DNA of 64,000 bases from an uncultured Bacteroidota bacterium. GTDB taxonomy: Bacteria > Bacteroidota > Bacteroidia > Bacteroidales > F082. A program made the position numbers and the translations under genes. This document shows positions 36,619 to 46,400 of this stretch, piece after piece; positions within the stretch are counted from its first letter, which is position 1; each line of letters opens with the position of its first letter. The notes under the pieces were generated by a model. The model made no database searches and was not told the DNA's origin. It was given only the letters and a program-made list of their open reading frames with translations. The DNA is taken from assembly GCA_903891085.1 (NCBI GenBank), contig CAITDJ010000094.1, forward strand, positions 1 through 64,000, in the 5' to 3' direction.

Positions 36619-37668
36619 ATGGCTAAATTATTCCACGAAACCCGTTCAATTGCACTGATTACCTCGGCTGGCAACACAGCATTGCTTACAATTTTATTGC
36701 TGATATTGCGCTATTTATTTGTACCTATCGATATTTGGATCATTATTTCGATAGATGTTCTGATTTTCCTTTCCGGCTTCTTTTTCTTCAAATATGCAGT
36801 GGATGAGTTCATTTATAAAAAGATAAAACTGATTTACAAGACCATAAATTCATTCAGAACAGTAAAAGCAAATGATGCTTCTTCCTCCGTAAATAACGAA
36901 TCATTAGATTCAGTAAATCAAGCTGTTATTGATTGGGGAGCCCGCCATAAAATAGAAATTGACGAATTAAAAAAACTGGCAGCCTATCGTCGTGAGTTTC
37001 TTGGCAATATCTCGCATGAACTAAAATCGCCTATTTTTAATATTCAGGGGTATGTGCTCACCTTGCTCGATGGCGGATTGGAAGATGTTACCATTAACCG
37101 CAATTACCTGATGCGCACTGAACAAAGCGTCAACCGAATGATTGCCATTGTTAAAGATTTAGAAGATATATCAAAGCTTGAGTCAGGAGAATTAAAATTG
37201 AATCTGCAACGTGTTGATATGATAGAACTTACACGAGAGGTCATTGATTTTCTTGAGATGAAAGCACGAAAAGTAAATGTTTATTTAAGCATCGAAAATA
37301 AAACAGATGGTCAGGTGATTGCATTGGCTGATAAAGAAAGGATACGTCAGGTGTTGATCAATCTCATCGAAAACGCCATCAAATATGCTGACAAAGAGGA
37401 TAACAGGGTTGCTGTGAAGTTCTTTGATATGGACGAAAATTATCTTATAGAGATCAAAGACAACGGATCTGGCATTGCCGAAGAAAACTTATCACGTATT
37501 TTCGAAAGATTTTTCCGCGCCGATAAAGGACGTTCACGCGATAAAGGTGGTACTGGCCTGGGATTGGCTATTGTGAAACATATCATAGAAGCACACGACA
37601 AAACGATTACTGTCAGAAGCAAAGTGCAACAAGGAACCACCTTCTCTTTTACCCTGGCAAAAAAATGA
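36619..37668 (+). CDS. Sensor histidine kinase (PhoR-like)
   Basis: A 349-residue inner-membrane kinase. Two hydrophobic helices (about 12-33 and 38-60) leave almost no periplasmic loop, so it may sense within the membrane or cytoplasm. A short linker leads to HisKA with phosphoacceptor His in GNISHELKSPIFNIQGYV. The ATPase domain has LINLIENAIKYADK (N box), IKDNGSGIAEENLSRIFERF (G1/F box) and GGTGLGLAIVKHI (G2). Partner of the regulator 6 bases upstream. Confidence 0.93.
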   Translation: MAKLFHETRSIALITSAGNTALLTILLLILRYLFVPIDIWIIISIDVLIFLSGFFFFKYAVDEFIYKKIKLIYKTINSFRTVKANDASSSVNNESLDSVNQAVIDWGARHKIEIDELKKLAAYRREFLGNISHELKSPIFNIQGYVLTLLDGGLEDVTINRNYLMRTEQSVNRMIAIVKDLEDISKLESGELKLNLQRVDMIELTREVIDFLEMKARKVNVYLSIENKTDGQVIALADKERIRQVLINLIENAIKYADKEDNRVAVKFFDMDENYLIEIKDNGSGIAEENLSRIFERFFRADKGRSRDKGGTGLGLAIVKHIIEAHDKTITVRSKVQQGTTFSFTLAKK

Positions 37669-37669
37669 A

Positions 37670-38644
37670 CTATTTCTGTCGTTCAATTGTAAACTCAACC
37701 AATTGCCTTAATGCTGTAAGTGATGCTGATTCAGGAAGATCTGCCAGCAGGTCGCTTGCCTTTTGAATATATTCACCCATCTTTTTTTCGGCATATTCAA
37801 TACCCCCTGAATGATTCACTTTTTCGATGACCAATGCCACTTTTTGCGGGTTTGCAGCATGGTTTTTCACAATATTGATCAAATATCGTTTTTCGGAGGA
37901 GGAACAATTATTGAGGGTATAAATCAATGGGAGTGTCATTTTTCGTTCCTTGATATCAATTCCGGTGGGTTTTCCGGTTTTACGGGTACTTTGGTAATCA
38001 AAAATATCATCTTTTATTTGAAATGCAATTCCAACGTTGGTGCCAAACATACGCATACGATCGATCATTTCTAAAGAAGCACCGGTTGAAGCAGCACCAA
38101 CCGCACAGCATGAAGCGATTAATGACGCTGTTTTCTTACCGATTATGTCAAAATAAACTGATTCTTCAATATCAAGTCTTCTTGCCTTTTCAATCTGCAA
38201 CAGTTCCCCTTCGCTCATTTGCTGAACAGCATTCGAAACAATTCTTAGCAATTCAAAATCATTGTTATTTAGGGCAAGTAACATACCACGTGATAGGAGA
38301 TAATCGCCCACCAACACTGCTATCTTATTCTTCCACAATGCATTGATCGAAAAAAAACCTCTCCGTTCATTTGAGTCGTCAACCACATCGTCGTGCACCA
38401 AGGTGGCACTGTGCAATAGCTCGATCAATGTAGCAGCACGTAGCGTGGATTCATTTATTTCACCTGAAATTTTTGCCGCGAGAAGCACAAACATCGGGCG
38501 CATTTGTTTGCCCTTTGTTTTAACGATATATTGTGTCACCTTGTCGAGCAAGGGAACCGAGGAGCGCATTGCTTTTTTGAAAACAACATCAAACTGATCT
38601 AGTTCCTTTTCAATGGGCCTTTTTATCGCTTGTAATCCTGCCAT
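37670..38644 (-). CDS. Polyprenyl (trans-isoprenyl) diphosphate synthase
   Basis: Elongates isoprenoid diphosphates, probably to the octaprenyl-type side chain of menaquinone. The 324-residue protein starts MAGLQAIKRPIEKELDQFD, matching homologues; an in-frame ATG eight codons upstream is less likely. The first aspartate-rich motif is LVHDDVVDDSNERRG, the second is FQIKDDIFDY. KGKQMRPMFVLLAAK carries the conserved KxxRP-like start. A -7 element at 38689-38696 lies 45 bases upstream. It converges with the kinase gene, stops being one base apart. Confidence 0.93.
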   Translation of the reverse strand: MAGLQAIKRPIEKELDQFDVVFKKAMRSSVPLLDKVTQYIVKTKGKQMRPMFVLLAAKISGEINESTLRAATLIELLHSATLVHDDVVDDSNERRGFFSINALWKNKIAVLVGDYLLSRGMLLALNNNDFELLRIVSNAVQQMSEGELLQIEKARRLDIEESVYFDIIGKKTASLIASCCAVGAASTGASLEMIDRMRMFGTNVGIAFQIKDDIFDYQSTRKTGKPTGIDIKERKMTLPLIYTLNNCSSSEKRYLINIVKNHAANPQKVALVIEKVNHSGGIEYAEKKMGEYIQKASDLLADLPESASLTALRQLVEFTIERQK

Positions 38645-38688
38645 ATTTCCTATTTGTCTGTCATCCAATTTCTGACTGGATGAAAGTA

Positions 38689-38696
38689 CAAATATA
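38689..38696 (-). promoter_or_regulatory. -7 element for the polyprenyl synthase gene
   Basis: TATATTTG on the minus strand matches TAnnTTTG exactly; -33 not evident. Confidence 0.45.
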
Positions 38697-38766
38697 CTGT
38701 TTCCATTTTATAGGCACCAGTCCTTATATTAAATTGTCGAATGAAACGACATAATCAACGCCACAA

Positions 38767-38799
38767 TTGATGAACAAAGGGCTGAAAGAGTTACTTTTG
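38767..38799 (+). promoter_or_regulatory. Promoter for the radical SAM gene
   Basis: TTG (38767-38769), 22-base spacer, TACTTTTG (38792-38799), ending 16 bases before the ATG. Confidence 0.6.
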
Positions 38800-38815
38800 T
38801 GAAAATTTCATCCTC

Positions 38816-39595
38816 ATGCCTGTATTCCTGTTTGATGAATTGATTATCGGACCTATTCATAGCCGTAGATTGGGTAAATCTTTAGGCGTCAATCTTTTGC
38901 CAACACATTCCAAACAATGCAGTTTCAACTGTATTTATTGCGAATGTGGCTGGACCAAGGGCCGGAATGCCCTGAAAATGGATTTACCAACACGAGACGA
39001 GGTAAATGTTGCGCTGGAAAAACGGTTAAACGAATTGGTTGGGACAGATGCTGAACCTGACAGCATCACTTTTGCCGGAAACGGTGAACCCACCATGCAC
39101 CCTCAGTTTGCTGTTATTATTGATGATGTGATCGCAATGCGAAACAATTTGATTCCAACAGCAAAAATCAGTGTATTATCAAACGGAAGCATGTTACACA
39201 AGCACCAGGTGATTGATGCTTTGATGCTTATCGATAACAATATTCAAAAACTCGATGGTGGAAACGAAGCGATCATCAAGGCGATAAATATGCCCCTAAA
39301 GGCCTTTAAACTGAACGAATATGTTGAACAGTTGAAACGGATCCATAAAAATCTGATTATTCAAACCCTATTTTTGAGGGGCAGGCTAAACGAAAAAAAT
39401 ATTGATAATAGCATATCAACGGAAGTCAATGACTGGTTTGATTTGCTACGAAAGATTCAACCCAAAGCGGTGATGATTTATTCACTCGACCGGGCAACAC
39501 CGGCCCATGAACTGGAAAAAATTAGTGAGGATGAACTAATTCTGATCGCACAGAAAGTAAAGGAAATCGGAATAGAAGCGAATGTATTTGGTTAA
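38816..39595 (+). CDS. Radical SAM protein (COG0731-like)
   Basis: A 259-residue radical SAM enzyme. After PIHSRRLGKSLGVNLLPT the cluster motif is CSFNCIYCEC, with the CxxxCxxC spacing. The SAM-binding glycine/glutamate strand is FAGNGEPTMHPQF. The sequence resembles COG0731 enzymes related to wyosine synthesis (TYW1-like) but without a flavodoxin domain. Substrate is unknown in bacteria. It is followed by a small repeat protein 11 bases later, probably co-transcribed. Confidence 0.85.
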   Translation: MPVFLFDELIIGPIHSRRLGKSLGVNLLPTHSKQCSFNCIYCECGWTKGRNALKMDLPTRDEVNVALEKRLNELVGTDAEPDSITFAGNGEPTMHPQFAVIIDDVIAMRNNLIPTAKISVLSNGSMLHKHQVIDALMLIDNNIQKLDGGNEAIIKAINMPLKAFKLNEYVEQLKRIHKNLIIQTLFLRGRLNEKNIDNSISTEVNDWFDLLRKIQPKAVMIYSLDRATPAHELEKISEDELILIAQKVKEIGIEANVFG

Positions 39596-39606
39596 ATATC
39601 TGTCAT

Positions 39607-40008
39607 ATGCAACAATATCCCGCAAAGATTCTAATGGCACTTATTGAAACTTTCAAGGAGGAGGATAACGCATTTCATGCCTGGCTGTTGGGCAACGGGT
39701 TTCCTGAGTTGGCTGCTTTCAGCAGTGCCGTAAGAGGAAGCGACGGTGCCTTTGCATGGCTCATGCAGAATAAGTTTTACTCGCTGGCTGCCCTTGATGG
39801 CGCCATTGATAACCAGGAAAAAGCGATAGTATGGTTAAAAAAATATAACCTCGAAATATATCTCAGTATTGCAGGTGCAGTGAATGGTAACCAACAATCG
39901 ATCAACTGGCTGGCATCAAAAGAATTAGAAATATTTCTGATGTTAGCAGGAAGCATCCGTACTTTCCGCGAAAGCCAGACACATGACTACCACAAAATGA
40001 GGTTTTGA
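39607..40008 (+). CDS. Small helical-repeat protein of unknown function
   Basis: I recognise this only as a conserved-type Bacteroidota hypothetical protein. The 133 residues contain four tandem units of about 25 residues. Each has a tryptophan two to four residues into the unit, a leucine-rich helix and an AxxGxx turn: AFAWLMQNKFYSLAALDGAI, AIVWLKKYNLEIYLSIAGAV, SINWLASKELEIFLMLAGSI, and a first divergent unit around HAWLLGNGFPELAAFSSAV. A solenoid of paired helices is expected. There is no signal peptide. It lies 11 bases after the radical SAM gene. Function is unknown. Confidence 0.8.
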   Translation: MQQYPAKILMALIETFKEEDNAFHAWLLGNGFPELAAFSSAVRGSDGAFAWLMQNKFYSLAALDGAIDNQEKAIVWLKKYNLEIYLSIAGAVNGNQQSINWLASKELEIFLMLAGSIRTFRESQTHDYHKMRF

Positions 40009-40030
40009 GTCTTCACGTGACTAGTTGCTT

Positions 40031-40077
40031 GTTTCTGGTTACTGGTTACTGGAAACAAGTGACCAGTAACCAGAGAC
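40031..40077. repeat. Large inverted repeat between convergent genes
   Basis: GTTTCTGGTTACTGGT (40031-40046) pairs with ACCAGTAACCAGAGAC (40062-40077), a 16-bp stem with one G-T pair and a 15-base loop. No T tract follows on either strand, so termination is uncertain. Confidence 0.7.
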
Positions 40078-40092
40078 CATAAAACTCTCCTT

Positions 40093-42810
40093 CTAACTAC
40101 ACTTCGAATACCCGCAGGCATTACACGTCAAACAGCCGTCCTGATAAATCAGGCTGTTTTGGTCACCACATTCAGGACAAAGTTTTCCCTGAGCCTGGGT
40201 TCCATCAGGTATATAGCGCTTCAATCCGCGTACCACACCATTTTTCCAGGTATTAATGGTGTCTTCGTCGAGTGTAAGATTCTGAATTAATTCAATGGCA
40301 TAAGGTAGTGGCATGCCATGACGAAGGATTCCGGAAATAAGCTTGGCATAGTTCCAGTATTCTTTGTTGAAAGAACGCGACAATCCTTCGATAGTAACAT
40401 GATAGCCCTGTTTGTCCTGATACTGGAAGTCGTATCGGGCTTTTTCGCTTTTATTTTTTTCTCGTATTACCCAACCGCTTTCGATGTAAGGTGGCAGGAA
40501 AAAATCATCGGCCTTACCCGTGAATATTTCATAGGGTTTGTTGTTTATTTTACCAACAACAGCCAACCATTTTTCGTAATTATTTTGGAATCGGATGATG
40601 TCTGCCTCTAATTTTTTCGGACGTGGTGGAGCAGTTGTTTCCTTAAACTCTTCGTTATGGGCGTCGCTCGTTTTCTTTTCGTCGTTACTGATCAGTACAC
40701 CCGAACGTGAGCCATCGCGATAAATGGTTATTCCTTTACAACCTACTTCCCATGCGGTCTGATATATTTGACTGACAAGTTCTTCGGTGGCATCGTTTGG
40801 AACATTGACTGTAACACTGATCGAATGATCTACCCATTTTTGAATGTCGCCCTGCATTTTTACCTTGCTCAACCAGTCGATATCAGCCGAGGTTGCCCTG
40901 TGATAAGGTGATGCAATGATCAGCTCACGAAGATTCTGGTCATTAAACGCCTTCACCATAGCAACATCATGACCATTTACACTGAGCCAGGTTTCAAATT
41001 TCGGATGAAACACATTGTATTCTTCCCATGCATCGCCCACGCCATCAACGAAACTTACCGTAACATTCTTGTCATTGGGGTTTACTTTTCTGCGTCTTTT
41101 GTAAGAAACAGCAAATACGGGTTCGATGCCGGAAGTAGTTTGTGTACAAATACTTACACTGCCGGTTGGGGCGATGGTAAGCATTGAAATATTTCTTCGT
41201 CCGGTCCTCACCATTTTTTCGTAAAGTTGTGGGGCACTTTCGCGGATACGACTTATAAATGGATTATTTTTTTCACGTTCAGCATCATACATCTCAAAGG
41301 CACCACGTTCGCCTGCCATTTCAACAGAGGAACGATACACCTCGAGTGCCAACACCTGATGAACATCGGTGGAGAATGTGATTGCCTCATCTGATCCATA
41401 ACGGGTTCCAAGTGCAGCCAACATATCACCTTCAGCCGTTATACCAATACCAGTCCGGCGGCCCTGCAATGCTTTCTTACGTATATTTCTCCAAAGATTT
41501 AGTTCAACGCTTTTAACCTCAATGGCTTCCGGATCGGCAATTATTTTGGCAATAATTGCATCCACTTTTTCAATCTCAAGGTCAACGATATCATCCATCA
41601 TTCGTTGTGCTAACCTTGCATGTTTTGTAAACAATTCCACATTGAAATTTGCATTTTCAGTAAATGGGTTGTCAACATAACTGTAAAGATTTATGGCCAG
41701 GAGCCGGCAACTGTCATAAGCACACAAAGGTATTTCGCCGCAAGGATTTGTTGACAAGGTCTTAAATCCAAGGTCGGCATACGAATCAGGAATTGACTCA
41801 TTAATGATTGTGTCCCAGAACAAAATACCCGGTTCGGCGGAAGCCCAGGCATTGTGAATAATTTTCTCCCAAAGTTTGCGTGCTTTCACTTCCTGTACAA
41901 AAGTTGGATTAGGCGATTCGATCGGATATTGCTGGATGAACATTTTATCATGAATCACCGCATGCATAAATTCATCGGAAATTCGTACCGAAACATTTGC
42001 ACCAGTAACCTTGCCCAATTCGAGTTTGGCATCGATGAACCGCTCTGCATCGGGATGCTTTACGCTTATACTGAGCATAAGGGCACCACGGCGTCCATCC
42101 TGCGCTACTTCGCGTGTTGAGTTTGAATATCTTTCCATAAAGGGAACGATGCCGGTAGAAGTGAGGGCACTGTTCGCTACGTGGCTTCCTGTAGGACGGA
42201 TGTGAGATAGATCGTGTCCAACGCCACCGCGTCTCTTCATCAACTGAACCTGTTCCTGATCAATCTTCATGATACCACCATAAGAATCGGAGAGACCATC
42301 ATTACCAATAACGAAACAGTTTGATAAAGAAGAAACCTGAAAATTGTTTCCGATACCTGCCATCGGGCTGCCCTGAGGGATAATATATTTGAAATCTTTT
42401 AATACAAAGTAGATTTCCTGTTCGCTGAGTGGATTCGGGTATTTCTGTTCAATACGTGAAATTTCTGAGGCAAGTCGATGATGCATTTCATCAGGGGTCA
42501 ACTCATATAAATTTCCAAAACTATCTTTTAAAGCATATTTGTTCATCCAAACATTGGCAGCCATGGTGTCTCCATTAAAATAAGCGCCGGAAGCAGCCAA
42601 CACATCAGCCTGTTGATATATTGTATTTGGTTTTTGAGTGATGTTAGGGGGGGTATTACCCGACTCAGGTGTCATAGTTTCTTTATTTTCAACCGGTTGT
42701 ATATCATTTATATCAGGTCTGACTCGTAACTCAAGTATTTTGGTATAAAAACTCTGGTCTTTCTCTTGTTTTACAGCATGTTCGAGATTTGTAAAGAGAT
42801 TGTTTTCCAT
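40093..42810 (-). CDS. nrdJ: Adenosylcobalamin-dependent ribonucleoside-diphosphate reductase (class II)
   Basis: Makes deoxyribonucleotides with adenosylcobalamin as radical source, so it works with or without oxygen. The protein is 905 residues. Motifs: LSNCFVIGNDGLSDSYGG, LSTNPCGEIPLCAYDSCRL (radical-site cysteine loop) and ISMLTIAPTGSVSICTQTTSG. A C-terminal extension (about 735-880) precedes a zinc-ribbon-like end with two CxxC pairs (CPECGDQNSLIYQDGC and CNACGYSKC), which may include the redox cysteines that re-reduce the active site. No ATP-cone is evident at the N-terminus. I see no cobalamin riboswitch upstream. Confidence 0.94.
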   Translation of the reverse strand: MENNLFTNLEHAVKQEKDQSFYTKILELRVRPDINDIQPVENKETMTPESGNTPPNITQKPNTIYQQADVLAASGAYFNGDTMAANVWMNKYALKDSFGNLYELTPDEMHHRLASEISRIEQKYPNPLSEQEIYFVLKDFKYIIPQGSPMAGIGNNFQVSSLSNCFVIGNDGLSDSYGGIMKIDQEQVQLMKRRGGVGHDLSHIRPTGSHVANSALTSTGIVPFMERYSNSTREVAQDGRRGALMLSISVKHPDAERFIDAKLELGKVTGANVSVRISDEFMHAVIHDKMFIQQYPIESPNPTFVQEVKARKLWEKIIHNAWASAEPGILFWDTIINESIPDSYADLGFKTLSTNPCGEIPLCAYDSCRLLAINLYSYVDNPFTENANFNVELFTKHARLAQRMMDDIVDLEIEKVDAIIAKIIADPEAIEVKSVELNLWRNIRKKALQGRRTGIGITAEGDMLAALGTRYGSDEAITFSTDVHQVLALEVYRSSVEMAGERGAFEMYDAEREKNNPFISRIRESAPQLYEKMVRTGRRNISMLTIAPTGSVSICTQTTSGIEPVFAVSYKRRRKVNPNDKNVTVSFVDGVGDAWEEYNVFHPKFETWLSVNGHDVAMVKAFNDQNLRELIIASPYHRATSADIDWLSKVKMQGDIQKWVDHSISVTVNVPNDATEELVSQIYQTAWEVGCKGITIYRDGSRSGVLISNDEKKTSDAHNEEFKETTAPPRPKKLEADIIRFQNNYEKWLAVVGKINNKPYEIFTGKADDFFLPPYIESGWVIREKNKSEKARYDFQYQDKQGYHVTIEGLSRSFNKEYWNYAKLISGILRHGMPLPYAIELIQNLTLDEDTINTWKNGVVRGLKRYIPDGTQAQGKLCPECGDQNSLIYQDGCLTCNACGYSKCS

Positions 42811-42893
42811 ATGAGTTTTAAATTAGATATTTGAATTCGATGTTAAGCCCCTCTGTTTACGTTTTTTAGCTTTCTACAGCATAATTTAAAAAC

Positions 42894-42907
42894 GTATCGC
42901 AAGATAC
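42894..42907. repeat. Small palindrome upstream of nrdJ
   Basis: GTATC-GCAA-GATAC, a 5-bp inverted repeat around a GCAA loop, 84 bases before the nrdJ start. It could be a regulator site or leader hairpin. The remaining 42811-43059 gap shows no ORF. Confidence 0.35.
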
Positions 42908-43059
42908 AATACCTTTTAGATTAGTCGGGGTTCATTTTTTCAACGAACCGTTGTTGATAAATTCTTTAACCCAATCAGGATAAGGCTTTCAGAAACAATT
43001 TCACGAATCTAAAATTTATAAACTTCAAATGTTGATAAGTTTGGCACGGGCATGAAACT

Positions 43060-43431
43060 TTAACTTTTAGCCCACAACATTTTGATTGCTATTGTAATAA
43101 GCAAAATTGCAAATATTTTCCGCAAGATGTCCTGTGGCAGGTTCACAGCAAATTTTGATCCGATATAACCACCAATCAGAAAGGCAACAGCGATGATAAG
43201 GGCATATTTCAAATTTAGCGCACCGGCTTTGTAATAATTGTATGCAGCCAACAGACCGACCGGTGGAAGCATGATGGCAATGCTTGTTCCCTGGGCACTA
43301 TATTGATCCATCTGTAAAAAATATATCAGTGCCGGAATCATGATAATTGCTCCTCCAATACCCATAAGTCCGCTGAAAGCGCCAGCTAAAAGCCCAATCA
43401 GAACCAAGACAACAAAAATGTAAAATGTCAT
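43060..43431 (-). CDS. Half-size TauE/SafE (TSUP) family membrane protein
   Basis: A 123-residue membrane protein with about four transmembrane segments, corresponding to one half of the usual 250-residue TauE/SafE exporter. The conserved start is VLVLIGLLAGAFSGLMGIGG, followed by AIIMIPALIYFLQMDQ; it ends LLITIAIKMLWAKS. Family members export sulfite, organosulfonates or other anions; a half-size form would have to dimerise. It has a strong Shine-Dalgarno sequence that overlaps the stop of the upstream barrel gene, implying coupled translation. The real start is ATG 43431. Confidence 0.8.
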   Translation of the reverse strand: MTFYIFVVLVLIGLLAGAFSGLMGIGGAIIMIPALIYFLQMDQYSAQGTSIAIMLPPVGLLAAYNYYKAGALNLKYALIIAVAFLIGGYIGSKFAVNLPQDILRKIFAILLITIAIKMLWAKS

Positions 43432-43434
43432 AAA

Positions 43435-43442
43435 ACCTCCTA
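43435..43442 (-). promoter_or_regulatory. Strong Shine-Dalgarno overlapping upstream stop codon
   Basis: On the minus strand TAGGAGGT contains both the stop codon TAG of the 1088-residue gene and an AGGAGGT ribosome site, 3 bases before the TauE-like ATG. Confidence 0.75.
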
Positions 43443-46400
43443 AAAATCTAAGCTTAATGATAAATAATAAACCGGTTTTCCAATTTTTCCATCTTCGACT
43501 CCCCAAGCAACGTCACCTCTTACAAAATAACCTAAAATTGTTGTACGTGCTCCCAGTCCTAAACCTGCCACGAGCGGATCTTTCTGAATTTCAACCGAAA
43601 TGGTCAACGGTCCGTTTTGTATATATTTGGTATAAAGTGAATTACTAGGTGAATAAGGATTCCAACCTGTCCAGGCTGTTCCAAGGTCACCAAACGCTGT
43701 TAACTGGAAATTGCGAATAAAATTCGAACTGATTGGATTTTGCAAAAAGTAGCTAAAAACGGGGAAGCGAAATTCAGAGTTTATCACAACAAAATTGTTT
43801 CCGTTGCGGACATTCTGGTTGAATCCACGCATATTTGTAGCAAGTGTTTGATAAGCAAAGTTTTGCGTATAATCAATCGGGGTTTCCTGATTAAAACCGG
43901 GGGCCAGCCAATTGTCGACCCCTCCCATATAATAAATGAGTTTGCTCGATCCGAATGAGGTACTGGCTGCCAATCGGTTTGCCCAGATAAAATTTCGGTG
44001 AACACGCTGATAGTGCCTGAAATCGAATCCAAGAACCACAAAATTCCTGCTGTTTTTTGTCAGGAGCTGATAATACTCGGCGAACAATTTGGCGCGGATA
44101 CCTGTATATAAATTGGTACCAACTTCACGGCTATTGTCAAGCACGAGTTCAGTCCTTAATCCGCCCCAATTTTCAAATGCTGTTGGTTTTGTCAAATTCA
44201 CCGGATCGGTAGCGAGATACACTTTCATATCATTTCGAAAAATACCACTACCCCGCACACTGAGCGTTTCGGTGAAAGGCCAGCTTAACATATAATAAGC
44301 CTGATGCGAATGTGTGCGCGTGATTTGGGTATAGCCGTAATTTTCGAGACTCTGCCGGTGTAATGTGATTTGTCGGTCGAGGCGGTTTTTCAGATTACTG
44401 AAACTGACTGCATATTCATTATTTATCAGTTCAGGATTCAGCCGCACACCACCAAATATACGATAGTCCTCCAAAAGATCGGTAAGTGTTACGCCCATCA
44501 AGACATTGAAACCCGGATTCAGGTAAATGGGAGCGCCTCCACCTGCAAAAGGTTGATAGTTGAAATTTGCATAGGTGAAATCAACCTGCGAAATAAGTTG
44601 ATCGTAAAAGTATTCTACATAATAATTCCTTCTTTTCGGGAGGCTGTTTTGATCAATTTTTTCCTGATTTTCACCGAATTCGCCATACAACAATGAGGTT
44701 AACCGCGAATTTCCCTTTATGCCAAACGCACCCTGACGGGTTGGTATTGGAACAAACCGGCTTGTGTCTTTTTTTACATACGGCCGAAACAAGGGATAAA
44801 AACTCTTACGCAGTTTCGTTTTCTCCAAAGAAGGAATGGTATCGGATGAAAGTGACTTCTGTTGTTTTAATCGGAAAGCAGTTATTCCTACCAAAGATTC
44901 TTGTGATTCAACAATTTCATCCTGACTAAGTTTATACAATTTTTGTTTGTTATTGTTCTGCATCTGAACATAAACAGCACCTTCTTTAACTGTACCTGAG
45001 TAATTCAGAATATTTGAAGTGAAATCAGTTCGCATGGCCGATTCCATGAAATAACGATAATGAACTGTCGTGTCGACGAAAGTAATCACACTATCAAACT
45101 GCCCGCTATATAAGTTGTAGAATCCATTTTGATCACTCAAATAATTGATTGAGTTTGCTGTTTGCTTTGAGGGGAATATCTCGTTTGCACCTGGCGTATT
45201 GGTCAACCTTCGGGCAACAGTATTGTCAGTATTCAACTCAAAAGAAAACAAATCGAATTGTGCAGGCTGAATTCCGGGATTTGATTGCTGTTTTAACGTG
45301 TCAGAATCTCTGTTTGAGCTAAATATAACACGCTGATTATCTAGATACACCGGATTCAGATCGGTGTAGAAATCATCTGTTATCTGGCTGTGTGAATTCG
45401 CCGTAATACTGAAAATATAAATATCCGGTTTACCTTTCCGAACTGCCGACATGGCAAGTGACCGTCCATCAGGTGAATAACTTATGTGCGTAATCTTTTG
45501 AAAATCAAACATATTTCTCTTTTCAAGACTTTCGTCTTCTAGGTTATACATATAAAGGAAAATTTTACCTTTCTCCTCAACGAGAAATGCCAATAACTTA
45601 CCTCCCGGATGCCATGCTGTTAAAGGATATGTGTAATCGGTAAGCGCATCGGAGCCATAGCCACTCCGAAACATTCTTTTCTTTTCATTCGTTTGTAAAT
45701 CAAGCAGCCAAAGTTTCATCAATCCTTCTTCGTTGGTTGTGTAACAAAGGCGTGTTTCGTCCGGACTCAGATTCGGCCGGTCGAAAGTACGATAGTCGCG
45801 GTATTTTAGGGCCAGCAGGTTTTTGGGTATTTTTTTTTGATCAGCTGCATAAATTGAACTGTAATATGCATACCATTCTTTAATAAGCTCGGCATATTTA
45901 AGGCCGGTCACATAAAGAAAACCTTTTTGCACGTTCCTGCTCAACTGAGTCATGTGAACAATATCAGACATTGCTGATTTTCCATATTTGTCTTCAATAT
46001 ATTGCCAGAGCGAATGGCCGGCAATAATAGCATCATTACCTTTGAGGCGGTTTAGTTTTTTGAATCGTCCTGAGGTTATCCCGTCGCGCAGACGGTCGTC
46101 GAGCAAGGTGTTCCAATCCTCCGAAATATACGATAACAAACCTGTTTTATACCAATCAGGCAGGTTGAATACTGTTGTATTCCTTATTTGAGAACCGATA
46201 CTTCCACCATACATCAATTGGTTCAACAACATGTCAGCGATTCCTGCCCTGATCTGCTGTTCAAAATGCAAATAATTACCATCAAAATAAATGAAAACCT
46301 TGGTTCCGATGATATGTGTAATTCCTCCCAGATTGTATTGTTGCTCTGATGCTAACCCTATATTACTTTGTTTCAGATCATTCAGGTTGTTAAATACAAT

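Noticed and set aside
42811-43059. Cobalamin riboswitch before nrdJ
   Set aside because: I looked for it because the enzyme needs B12, but the conserved B12-box-like segments are not visible.
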